Shown here one piece after another: positions 1 through 7,438 of a DNA stretch of 7,980 bases. The stretch covers positions 1-7,980 of the forward strand of contig RGBY01000105.1 in the NCBI GenBank assembly GCA_009919445.1. The letters are read 5' to 3'. A program made the position numbers and the translations under genes. Origin of the DNA: Planctomycetia bacterium (lineage in GTDB: Bacteria; Planctomycetota; Planctomycetia; Pirellulales; UBA1268). The notes beneath the pieces were generated by a model that saw only the letters and a program-made list of their open reading frames with translations, ran no database searches and was not told the origin of the DNA. The stretch's first letter is position 1. Each line of letters starts with the position of its first letter.

Positions 1-63
1 AGGGTTCAGACGACATTGAGCAATCAGGCCAACCAACACCTGCGAAAGCGGTTGGCGTGGCCC

Positions 64-69
64 TATGAT
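64..69 (+). promoter_or_regulatory. Possible -10 box (TATGAT) for the comEA-like/uvrB unit
   Basis: TATGAT differs from TATAAT at one position and lies 68 bp before the first start codon of the unit. The bases at the expected -35 position (about 41-46, TGCGAA) do not resemble TTGACA, so this is a weak prediction that could be chance. Confidence 0.2.
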
Positions 70-77
70 AGAAGGGC

Positions 78-90
78 AGAGGAGTCCTCT
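78..90. repeat. Perfect 6-bp inverted repeat, possible operator
   Basis: AGAGGA and TCCTCT flank a single central G, giving a 13-bp palindrome. It starts 9 bp after the -10-like TATGAT, which would place it over the transcription start. A repressor site is one reading. A chance palindrome is equally possible, because the spacer is too short for a good RNA hairpin. Confidence 0.25.
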
Positions 91-137
91 CGCAAGCAGG
101 CTGCTCTTAGTTCGTCGCCCTGATATCCCTCGATCTC

Positions 138-550
138 ATGCAAACCCCACTCGACCGACAAACGTCAGCCCCGGTGGATGCTCCCGCCAGCGGCCTGATC
201 CCACCGGCACCTGGTGGGCTGACCGTCCTTACCCTGCTGACTGGAGTTGGCTTGCTGGCGCTCGTCGGCTGGTACACGCTTCGGCAGGTCCCGCTTGTCG
301 ACTTCCGACAGCCCCCAGACGCCACGATTCAGTTCAGCCTCGACATCAATACTGCTCCTGTTCAGGAACTTGCCCTTCTGCCTGGCATTGGCCCTACGAT
401 GGCAGAGCGGATCATTGCTGACCGCCGCGACCATGGGCCGTTTCAAAGCATTGATGACATCACCCGTGTTCCCGGCATTGGCCCAGTGACGCTGGAGCAA
501 ATTCGCTCCTCCATCCGCCCGCTGCCCCCTCGCCGCCAAGAGCCTCACTA

Positions 551-551
<1 letters not shown>
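138..551 (+). CDS. ComEA-like membrane-anchored helix-hairpin-helix DNA-binding protein
   Basis: This 137-residue protein probably binds DNA without sequence specificity while tethered to a membrane. Residues about 28-48 form one hydrophobic helix. A polar spacer follows, and residues 68-127 form a tandem helix-hairpin-helix module: DINTAPVQEL, then LPGIGPTMAERI (81-92) and VPGIGPVTLEQI (111-122). The paired PGIGP hairpins and the 'INTA...L..LPGIG..A..I' pattern are the signature of the ComEA/comEA-repeat family, whose members bind incoming DNA in natural transformation. The SLBB domain of Bacillus ComEA is absent, so a competence role is not certain; small HhH proteins of this type are common in bacteria without known competence. 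The stop codon overlaps the uvrB start by one base (TAATG), implying translational coupling. The ATG at 138 has no visible Shine-Dalgarno sequence. Confidence 0.85.
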
Positions 552-2635
<2,084 letters not shown>

Positions 2636-2647
<12 letters not shown>

Positions 2648-2673
2648 CCAAAAGCCAAAACACTAACCCAAAG
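2636..2673. repeat. 19-bp tandem duplication across the uvrB stop codon
   Basis: CCAAAACGCTAACCAAAAG at 2636-2654 is followed directly by CCAAAACACTAACCCAAAG at 2655-2673, identical at 17 of 19 positions. A shortened third start (CCACAACACC) follows at 2674-2683. The first copy encodes the last UvrB residues and its TAA stop (2645-2647). The second copy carries the equivalent TAA and is untranslated. The pattern suggests a local slippage duplication. Confidence 0.8.
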
Positions 2674-2677
2674 CCAC

Positions 2678-2702
2678 AACACCGCTCGCGGCTGGTGTTT
2701 CC
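2678..2702 (+). terminator. Weak candidate terminator hairpin after uvrB
   Basis: AACACC (2678-2683) can pair with GGTGTT (2694-2699), with a G-T pair inside and a loop of about eight bases. The loop region can also fold as CCGC/GCGG. A short T run follows (TTT, then CCCCCTTTC), so this is not a classic intrinsic terminator. It lies between the uvrB stop and the kinase start and could separate the two transcripts or only protect the mRNA end. Confidence 0.35.
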
Positions 2703-2751
2703 CCCTTTCTCCCGCGCGTGCCTTTCTCTCACGAAGGCTATTGAAGCAGCC

Positions 2752-3423
2752 ATGCCAATAAACACCGAGCAAACTCTTCGCACCCTGCTTGAACGTCAGG
2801 AACGCGAACGCCAGCTGGTCGCCTACGAGATTCACGACGGCCTTGCCCAGTATCTCTCGGCAGCAATCATGCACCTGGAAACCTACGAGGCTAGCCTCCC
2901 GGACGGTCCAGGTAGTGTGGCTTCGATCACCGAAGTGCTCCGCCTGCTCCGGCAGGCGACCTCTGAAACCAGGCATCTGATCACCGGCCTTCGGCCGCCT
3001 GCTCTCGATGAACTTGGCATCATTGAGGCGATCGAGACCCTCGTTGCGGACGCGCGGCTGGAGATCAACACAGTCACCTTCACCCATGCCATGCAGGCTG
3101 ATCGCCTGTCGCCCGAAACGGAAACCGCACTGTTTCGCATGGTCCAGGAGTCGCTGACAAACATCAGACGCCACGCTGCTGCCAGCGTGGCGACCTTGCA
3201 CCTGGCCACTGAGCCTGACGGCAGCATCGTGCTTCAGATTACCGATGACGGCTGCGGATTCGATCCGTCGAAAGTGACCGACGACCGATTTGGCTTAGAA
3301 GGCATCCGGCAACGGGCGGAACTCCTCGGCGGCACGTTTCAGGTGACCAGTCAGCCTAAGGCAGGAACAACCCTCGAGATCCGCCTTCCGGCGGCTCACT
3401 TCCCCGCGAAGAAACCGAACTAA
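2752..3423 (+). CDS. Soluble NarL-family sensor histidine kinase (HisKA_3 type)
   Basis: This 223-residue protein is little more than the transmitter core of a two-component kinase. The dimerisation and phosphoacceptor helix holds YEIHDGLAQYL, with the predicted phosphorylated His at residue 28. The HATPase domain shows the N box VQESLTNIRRHA (131-142), the G1 box DDGCGFD (165-171) and the G2 segment GLEGIRQRAELLGG (181-194). This is the NarX/DegS/LiaS (HPK7) arrangement, whose usual partner is a LuxR/NarL-type response regulator. There is no transmembrane segment, PAS or GAF domain, so it is cytosolic and must receive input through a partner. No NarL-type regulator is adjacent; the only receiver domain in the window is on the cyclase at 5937-7073. 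A longer reading from GTG at 2695 is possible, but those bases overlap the hairpin after uvrB and encode nothing family-like, so ATG 2752 is preferred. Confidence 0.9.
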   Translation: MPINTEQTLRTLLERQERERQLVAYEIHDGLAQYLSAAIMHLETYEASLPDGPGSVASITEVLRLLRQATSETRHLITGLRPPALDELGIIEAIETLVADARLEINTVTFTHAMQADRLSPETETALFRMVQESLTNIRRHAAASVATLHLATEPDGSIVLQITDDGCGFDPSKVTDDRFGLEGIRQRAELLGGTFQVTSQPKAGTTLEIRLPAAHFPAKKPN

Positions 3424-3446
3424 GCATTGCACTGCCAGGGCAGGGG

Positions 3447-3492
3447 AGGGCTGAACTGGACAGGGCTGAACTGGACAGGGCAGGACAGGGCT
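3447..3492. repeat. 15-bp tandem repeat with decayed extra copies
   Basis: AGGGCTGAACTGGAC occurs at 3447-3461 and again, identically, at 3462-3476. A shortened copy AGGGCAGGAC (3477-3486) and AGGGCT (3487-3492) follow. The preceding bases (CAGGGCAGGGG) are also G-rich. It lies in the untranslated gap between the convergent kinase and small-protein genes and is probably a slippage-prone spacer. Confidence 0.8.
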
Positions 3493-3512
3493 CTTCCTGA
3501 GAAGCCCTTCTG

Positions 3513-3537
3513 CTTCAGGCCGCCTTGGCGGCTGAAG
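3513..3537. terminator. Strong GC hairpin at the convergent junction, possible bidirectional terminator
   Basis: CTTCA-g-GCCGC (3513-3523) pairs with GCGGC-TGAAG (3528-3537) around a four-base loop, with one bulged G. It overlaps the stop codon of the small minus-strand gene, so it also encodes the last residues of that protein. A second mini-repeat, GAAG-cc-CTTC (3501-3510), lies beside it. There is no clear T run on either side, so factor-independent termination is only a possibility. Confidence 0.4.
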
Positions 3538-3781
3538 ATGCTTTCGGAGCAACTGCCGTCTTCGCCAGTGACCGCCCCAGCCTTCGGCGACCACTGGCCG
3601 CTGGCGTCGAATCAATCACCGTCTGCTCGGGCTGCACATCCAGGCGGTTCCGCAGGTTCTGCGCCAGGGCAGGGCCAAAGTCTTCACCCCGCGACCGGCT
3701 CCCAATGTCGTCGACGGCATCCGCAAACCCCAGCACAACTGCCTGCCGGACCTCTTCTCGAACCCACTGAAAAAAACTCAT
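3515..3781 (-). CDS. Small basic protein of unknown function, linked to the FHA phosphatase
   Basis: I do not recognise a named family for this 88-residue protein. Residues 1-27 (MSFFQWVREEVRQAVVLGFA...) look like amphipathic helix, and the N-terminal 47 residues have balanced, protein-like composition. The second half is low in complexity, with GRRRLGR at 64-70 and an Ala/Lys/Ser tail, giving a disordered basic end that could bind nucleic acid or a membrane. Evidence that it is real: GAGGA sits 8 bases before the ATG at 3781, and it lies downstream of the phosphatase on the same strand with a 135-bp gap. A longer reading from ATG 3802 would swallow this ribosome-binding site and is less likely. 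The stop overlaps a strong hairpin. A regulatory partner of the phosphatase is possible, but nothing in the sequence proves it. Confidence 0.65.
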   Translation of the reverse strand: MSFFQWVREEVRQAVVLGFADAVDDIGSRSRGEDFGPALAQNLRNRLDVQPEQTVIDSTPAASGRRRLGRSLAKTAVAPKASSAAKAA

Positions 3782-3786
3782 TGGTT

Positions 3787-3792
3787 GCTTCC
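3787..3792 (-). promoter_or_regulatory. Shine-Dalgarno site that fixes the small-protein start
   Basis: Read on the minus strand the bases are AGGAAG within GAGGAAGCAACCAATG. GAGGA is complementary to the 16S tail and lies 8 bases before the ATG at 3781, close to ideal spacing. This favours the 88-residue form over a seven-residue longer alternative. Confidence 0.6.
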
Positions 3793-3809
3793 TCGTGTGC
3801 ATATCAGGG

Positions 3810-3843
3810 CCGCGGTTGAGCTTGCCTCACAAGCCGAACGCGG
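3810..3843. other. Two-tier hairpin between phosphatase and small-protein genes
   Basis: CCGCG (3810-3814) pairs with CGCGG (3839-3843). After a small internal loop, GCTTG (3820-3824) pairs with CAAGC (3830-3834) around a five-base loop. On the minus strand it lies in the 135-bp gap, about 30 bases before the start of the small gene. It could act as a partial terminator, a processing site or an mRNA stabiliser. No T run accompanies it. Confidence 0.4.
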
Positions 3844-3878
3844 TTGCCCGTCAAGAGAATCGGCAGGCCGCAGGCCCG

Positions 3879-3896
3879 GAGTCGACCTGGCGACTC
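3879..3896. terminator. Perfect 6-bp hairpin just after the phosphatase stop
   Basis: GAGTCG (3879-3884) pairs perfectly with CGACTC (3891-3896) around a six-base loop, 20 bases past the phosphatase stop codon on the minus strand. GGCC-gca-GGCC (3866-3876) follows. Both lack a T tract, so they may slow rather than end transcription toward the small gene. Confidence 0.3.
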
Positions 3897-3916
3897 GGAG
3901 AGGCTAATCCCGGAAA

Positions 3917-5605
3917 CTAGGAAGACTCTGCCGGCCGGGCGACGCAGACGAGACACATGTCATCACTTCGCACCTGCCCGGCGGCATGCCGCTCGACATC
4001 GGCCAAGACCCGCCGCCCCACCTCCTCGGCGGTGCTGGCCTGATCCGCGAGTGTTTTTTCGAGCCGCACCAGTCCATACGGCTCGTTGTGATGATCCATC
4101 GCCTCACTGATGCCATCGGTATAAAGCACCAGCGTGCTCCCCGCCGTCATCGTCACCGTTGCCGCCTCATAGACATAGGTGGGATCGACTCCAAGCGGCA
4201 AACCGGTCTCTTCAAGACCAATCGCCGTGACACTGCCATCAGCCCGCCGGAGATAAACGGGCAAGTGACCAGCCGAAACAACCGCCACCTGATCCGACTT
4301 TGGATCGAGCACCAACACGACAAAGGTGGCAAACCGATCATCCCAGCCGCTCCGCATGAAACTGGCATTGAGCTGGGTCACGGCCTTGGCCACATCGGGC
4401 TCGATGGCAAGCGTATAGCGGACATCAGCCGAAAGGGCTGCCATGACGAGCGCCGCTGAGACACCCTTCCCAGAAACATCAGCCAGCACAACCGCGACGC
4501 GGCCATCGCCAAGCTGGACGTACGAAAAGTAGTCACCGCCAACTTGATGGGCCGCCTCGTAAAAGTCGAATACGGCATAGCCTTCAATCTGCGGCGGCAC
4601 CGAGGGCAACAACCCTTGCTGAACCCGCTGGGCGAGTTCGAGATCCCGCTTGAAATGTTCTTGGGCCACTTTTTCATCATGGGCGATCGCCTGCTCAACC
4701 GCCTTTGCAGCCTGACCGGCGATGCCGGCAAGAACCTCCAGATCCTCTTGACTGAATCCGTTGCGAATATCTCGCGAATCAACCTGCAATACGCCGAGGA
4801 CCGACCCCTGAGAACTGATGAAGGGCACGCACATAACCGAGCGAATGCTGCAGTCGACAATACTCTCATTGAGGCGAAAGCGACTGTCGCTCGTGGCGTC
4901 TGCCGAGAGAATAGCCCGCTGTGACGACGCCACCTTGTTCACCAGCGAGAGGCTCAGCCGAAGCCCGCCTTCCTCTTCCGCCGTCTTCAGCTTTTTGGCT
5001 CGCAGCACCAGCCGATTCGTTTTGACGTCGGTTAGCAGCACGAAGCCGCGTTCCGCGTCAGGAAAGATTGCGAACAACCCATCGAGTAACTTCGGCAGCA
5101 CATCCTCTAATGAGAGGGATGAACCGATGGCCCGATTAAGCCCAATCACCGCCCGCAGTTTTGCCTCGGCATGCTGGCCAAGCCCGTCGTCGGCCGAGGG
5201 CCTGGGAATGTCGAGCTGGGAAACAATCAGCGCCTCTTCGTCATCGCGCGAATGAAAGACTGATCGGGAGGCATCGGTATCGCCACCAAGCGAAACCCAC
5301 TCTGAAGGCGTTGTATCGCCAATCGTGAAGGCAAACCGCTGATCACAGACCCCGACTTCATCAGCATCTTCAAGACGGTAGGGCTCAGACAGAGTTTCGC
5401 CGTTGACCGTGGTGCCGTTCCGGCTCCCGAGATCTTCAAGCCAGCAGCCTCCGTCTCTCAGACTCACGGCGGCATGCTGGCGGCTCACCGCGCCCGAATC
5501 GACCACGATGTCACAACCTGGGTGACGACCGATCACCGTCTTTTCTTTGACCAGACGGTATCGCTCGCCGGCCTTTGGCCCAGTCATCAGCACCAAGAAC
5601 GACAC
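3917..5605 (-). CDS. FHA-GAF-SpoIIE (PP2C-type) serine/threonine phosphatase
   Basis: This 562-residue cytosolic protein joins two sensor domains to a phosphatase. The FHA domain (about 1-96) has the phosphothreonine-binding set: GR at 26-27, SRQH at 41-44 and SRNG at 61-64. A Ser/Asp-rich linker (97-145) leads to a GAF domain (about 150-305), then a signalling helix (AHDEKVAQEHFKRDLELAQRV). The PP2C SpoIIE domain (about 325-556) begins at QRVQQGLLP and shows the metal-binding aspartates in GGDYF (356-360), DVSGKG (376-381), YTDGISEA (495-502) and SDDMC (547-551), so it looks active. RsbU-type relatives dephosphorylate STAS anti-anti-sigma proteins; FHA would dock it to a Ser/Thr-kinase-phosphorylated partner. 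No STAS or anti-sigma gene is in the window. The start is GTG 5605, with AAGGGA upstream. Exact input and target are unknown. Confidence 0.93.
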   Translation of the reverse strand: MSFLVLMTGPKAGERYRLVKEKTVIGRHPGCDIVVDSGAVSRQHAAVSLRDGGCWLEDLGSRNGTTVNGETLSEPYRLEDADEVGVCDQRFAFTIGDTTPSEWVSLGGDTDASRSVFHSRDDEEALIVSQLDIPRPSADDGLGQHAEAKLRAVIGLNRAIGSSLSLEDVLPKLLDGLFAIFPDAERGFVLLTDVKTNRLVLRAKKLKTAEEEGGLRLSLSLVNKVASSQRAILSADATSDSRFRLNESIVDCSIRSVMCVPFISSQGSVLGVLQVDSRDIRNGFSQEDLEVLAGIAGQAAKAVEQAIAHDEKVAQEHFKRDLELAQRVQQGLLPSVPPQIEGYAVFDFYEAAHQVGGDYFSYVQLGDGRVAVVLADVSGKGVSAALVMAALSADVRYTLAIEPDVAKAVTQLNASFMRSGWDDRFATFVVLVLDPKSDQVAVVSAGHLPVYLRRADGSVTAIGLEETGLPLGVDPTYVYEAATVTMTAGSTLVLYTDGISEAMDHHNEPYGLVRLEKTLADQASTAEEVGRRVLADVERHAAGQVRSDDMCLVCVARPAESS

Positions 5606-5686
5606 GCTACCAATCCCTTCCCAACATCTTCACGCCCGCGACGAACGGCCACCCCGCAGGTCTACCGGCCGCAGTCACTGAGGGAA

Positions 5687-5715
5687 TTGCCGATCCGCCC
5701 GCGTGACGGTAGGCT
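5687..5715 (+). promoter_or_regulatory. Possible sigma-70 promoter for tRNA-Gln
   Basis: TTGCCG (5687-5692) and TAGGCT (5710-5715) are separated by 17 bp, about 40 bp before the mature tRNA 5' end. The -35 matches four of six bases and the -10 only three. The -10 lies in the small palindrome GGTAG-g-CTACC (5708-5718). The position fits a short tRNA leader, but the match is weak. Confidence 0.3.
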
Positions 5716-5756
5716 ACCACACGTCGCCCGATAGTAGAGGGCGAACAGACCATTCT

Positions 5757-5827
5757 TGGGGAATGGTGTAACGGTAGCACGACTGGCTCTGAACCAGTTA
5801 GTCCAGGTTCAAATCCTGGTTCCCCAG
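5757..5827 (+). tRNA. tRNA-Gln, anticodon CUG
   Basis: The cloverleaf closes fully. The acceptor strands TGGGGAA (5757-5763) and TTCCCCA (5820-5826) pair, with discriminator G at 5827. The anticodon stem ACTGG/CCAGT (5782-5786 and 5794-5798) holds the loop CTCTGAA, with anticodon CTG at 5789-5791. The T stem CCAGG/CCTGG (5803-5807 and 5815-5819) holds TTCAAAT. The weak U1-A72 first pair and G73 discriminator are typical of glutamine tRNAs. The 3' CCA is not encoded (CTT follows), so CCA must be added by tRNA nucleotidyltransferase. It reads CAG codons. Confidence 0.95.
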
Positions 5828-5850
5828 CTTTTCAACGCCCATTCGGCTGC

Positions 5851-5928
5851 CTGCCCCAAAAGGGGCGGTAGGCCTCTTTTAGGGGCCATGCCTCCAAGCC
5901 CCGCCACATCTTCGCCCAGTTTGGGGCG
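5851..5928 (+). promoter_or_regulatory. Leader with competing GCCCC/GGGGC hairpins before the cyclase gene
   Basis: Five blocks of GCCCC or GGGGC fill this stretch: 5853-5857, 5862-5866, 5882-5886, 5898-5902 and 5923-5927. Simple hairpins are CTGCCCC/GGGGCGG around AAAA (5851-5868), GGCCTC/GGGGCC (5871-5887) and CGCCC/GGGCG (5913-5928). A longer rival stem pairs 5853-5865 with 5873-5886, so the folds exclude one another. The last GGGGC is about 10 bases before the cyclase ATG and is the nearest thing to a ribosome-binding site. The first hairpins could also end the tRNA transcript; the T run at 5877-5880 is too far for a classic terminator. Confidence 0.4.
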
Positions 5929-5936
5929 ATCGCCTT

Positions 5937-7073
5937 ATGGCCGACCTCTCCAATCGTCCATCAGTTGCCACCGTCGATCAGATGGTTGGCCGCTCACTCG
6001 AAGGGCATCGTGTGCTCCTGGTTGACGACCAGCCCATGATCGGCGAGGCCGTTCGGCGGCTCCTCGCCGACCAGCCTGATATCAGCTACTTCTTTTGCGC
6101 CCAGGCAGACAAAGCCAAGGAAGCGGCAGAGCAGTTTCAGCCAACGGTGATTCTGCAAGACCTGGTCATGCCGGGCATTGATGGACTTGATCTGGTACGG
6201 CAATTCCGCCAACAGCCTGCCACGGCCCAGACCCCGGTGATTGTTCTTTCTGCCACCGAAGAAGCGGCCACGAAAGCACAACTGCTCGAGGCGGGGGCAA
6301 ACGATTACCTGGTGAAATTGCCACACCAGATCGAACTGATTGCCCGCATTCGCGTCCATTCCGATGCCTACAAGCGGCTTCTGGAACGTGACGCCGCATT
6401 TGGGGCACTCGAGCGATCCCTGGCTGACCTGACCCGTGAACGGGAAAAATCGGAGCGACTCCTCCGCAATATTCTGCCTGACTCGATCGCTGAACGCCTG
6501 AAAAATAACGCCCAGACAATCGCTGAAGATTTCCCGTCAGTGAGTGTGCTCTTCGCCGACCTTTGTGGTTTCACCACGTTTTCGCAGCATGTTGATGCGA
6601 GCCAGCTGGTTGACCTGCTCGATGACATTTTCTCGGCATTCGATCACCTGGCCAACGCCTACGGGGTCGAAAAAATCAAGACGATTGGCGATGCCTATAT
6701 GGCCGTTGCTGGCCTGCCAGAGCCGCGGGAAGACCATGCCGAGGCCGTCGCCGGCATGGCACTGGGCATGCTCGAGGCATTCCGCGGCGTCATGAGCAAT
6801 CGCGGCCTCTCGATGGAAGTACGAATCGGCATCCATTCCGGCCCGGTAGTCGCCGGCGTTATCGGCAAGCACAAGTTCTCCTACGACCTCTGGGGGGACA
6901 CCGTGAACACGGCCAGCCGAATGGAATCTCATGGTGAGCCATCGCGAGTGCACGTTTCAGCTGCCACGCACGAACTGCTCCGCGATCGCTATCGTTTTGC
7001 TGACCGAGGAGAGATGACCGTCAAGGGGAAGGGGATCCAGCGAACCTACTTCCTGCTTGGACGCTCAGACTGA
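5937..7073 (+). CDS. Receiver domain fused to class III adenylate cyclase
   Basis: This 378-residue soluble protein is a response regulator whose output is cyclic nucleotide synthesis. The receiver domain (about 24-140) has the acidic pair D30-D31, phosphoacceptor D75 (LQDLVMPG), the Ser of LSA (105) and K127. A coiled linker (about 148-189) ends in LLRNILPDSIAERL, the usual dimer-forming entry helix. The cyclase domain (about 200-376) has metal Asp208 (FADLCGFT) and Asp252 (KTIGDAY), and the transition-state Asn324 and Arg328 (NTASRM). Lys248 (KIKTIGD) and Asp317 (YDLWGD) are the residue types that select ATP, so cAMP is the expected product rather than cGMP. All catalytic residues are present. 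The ATG at 5937 follows a structured leader and has only GGGG as a possible ribosome-binding site; ATG 5982 is a shorter alternative that still keeps the receiver. The activating kinase is unknown. Confidence 0.93.
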   Translation: MADLSNRPSVATVDQMVGRSLEGHRVLLVDDQPMIGEAVRRLLADQPDISYFFCAQADKAKEAAEQFQPTVILQDLVMPGIDGLDLVRQFRQQPATAQTPVIVLSATEEAATKAQLLEAGANDYLVKLPHQIELIARIRVHSDAYKRLLERDAAFGALERSLADLTREREKSERLLRNILPDSIAERLKNNAQTIAEDFPSVSVLFADLCGFTTFSQHVDASQLVDLLDDIFSAFDHLANAYGVEKIKTIGDAYMAVAGLPEPREDHAEAVAGMALGMLEAFRGVMSNRGLSMEVRIGIHSGPVVAGVIGKHKFSYDLWGDTVNTASRMESHGEPSRVHVSAATHELLRDRYRFADRGEMTVKGKGIQRTYFLLGRSD

Positions 7074-7119
7074 GTCGGGCTGGCACGCCTGCGGCCTCAC
7101 CGCCACCCCGCAACCTGTC

Positions 7120-7176
7120 GTTCAATGGCACCCCAGCTGAATACCCCGGCTGAATACAACAGTTCAATGGCCCCCA
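7120..7176. repeat. Nested direct repeats upstream of the ATP synthase genes
   Basis: CCCAGCTGAATAC (7132-7144) is followed directly by CCCGGCTGAATAC (7145-7157), a 13-bp tandem repeat with one mismatch. It is flanked by two copies of GTTCAATGGC (7120-7129 and 7162-7171), each followed by a C-rich run. The block lies 16 bp before the first atp start codon. It could be a protein-binding array or a local duplication. I found no convincing -35/-10 pair here. Confidence 0.7.
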
Positions 7177-7191
7177 TAGGAGCTCGCGGGA

Positions 7192-7431
7192 ATGACCCCA
7201 CGCCAGTCGTCACCGGTGGGCGATGCGTTCGCCTGGGCAGGCCGAATTATGGCTGTTGGCCTCATCATGGTGCTTCCTGGCGTGGGGGGCAGCTGGCTCG
7301 ATGACCGCTTGGACACGACCTGGTGCGAACCGGCCGGCTTCGTGATCGGATTTACCGCCGGTCTGACCTCCTTGATCCGAATGGCGACTTTCCGTGGCCG
7401 CCAACCGCCGCCGGACTCCACCACACCATAA
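7192..7431 (+). CDS. AtpZ-like (AtpI-related) F1Fo ATP synthase accessory membrane protein
   Basis: This 79-residue protein has two hydrophobic helices (about 14-36 and 46-65). The signature of the AtpZ/'ATPase gene 1' family lies between them and in the second: PGVGGSWLDDRL, a short loop, then GFVIGFTAGLTSLIRM. Members lie directly before the Fo genes and are thought to help assemble the rotor or supply magnesium or calcium to the complex; they are not part of the finished enzyme. AGGAG at 7178-7182 lies 9 bases before the ATG, a good ribosome-binding site. The next gene starts 7 bases after its stop. The proline-rich C-terminal tail is short and probably unstructured. Confidence 0.75.
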   Translation: MTPRQSSPVGDAFAWAGRIMAVGLIMVLPGVGGSWLDDRLDTTWCEPAGFVIGFTAGLTSLIRMATFRGRQPPPDSTTP

Positions 7432-7438
7432 ATACGCC

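Larger units (their letters stand above)
1..137. other. Upstream non-coding stretch of the comEA-like/uvrB unit
   Basis: No gene could be supported here; it may include the last bases of a gene to the left. Two details stand out. TATGAT at 64-69 matches the sigma-70 -10 consensus at five of six positions, but no good -35 lies 16-18 bp upstream of it. Just downstream is the palindrome AGAGGA-g-TCCTCT at 78-90. If the -10 is used, this palindrome would sit at the transcription start, a position typical of an operator. No Shine-Dalgarno sequence precedes the ATG at 138. Confidence 0.35.

Noticed and set aside
2695..2751. GTG start giving the kinase 19 more residues
   Set aside because: These bases overlap the hairpin after uvrB and encode a non-conserved stretch; the ATG at 2752 leads directly into the family N-terminus.
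3427..3819. 130-residue plus-strand frame after the kinase
   Set aside because: Runs through the 15-bp tandem repeat and opposite the small minus-strand gene, has no ribosome-binding site and low-complexity translation.
5757..5827. Integration site in the tRNA gene
   Set aside because: tRNA genes are common attachment sites, but there is no repeat of the tRNA 3' end in the window, no integrase and no change of gene character on either side.
5756..6025. 89-residue plus-strand frame over the tRNA
   Set aside because: It covers the whole tRNA-Gln and enters the cyclase gene out of frame; not a protein gene. An ATG at 5888 in the same frame was also considered as a leader peptide, but it has no ribosome-binding site and runs long into the cyclase.
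6537..6953. 138-residue minus-strand frame
   Set aside because: Antisense to the catalytic core of the cyclase.
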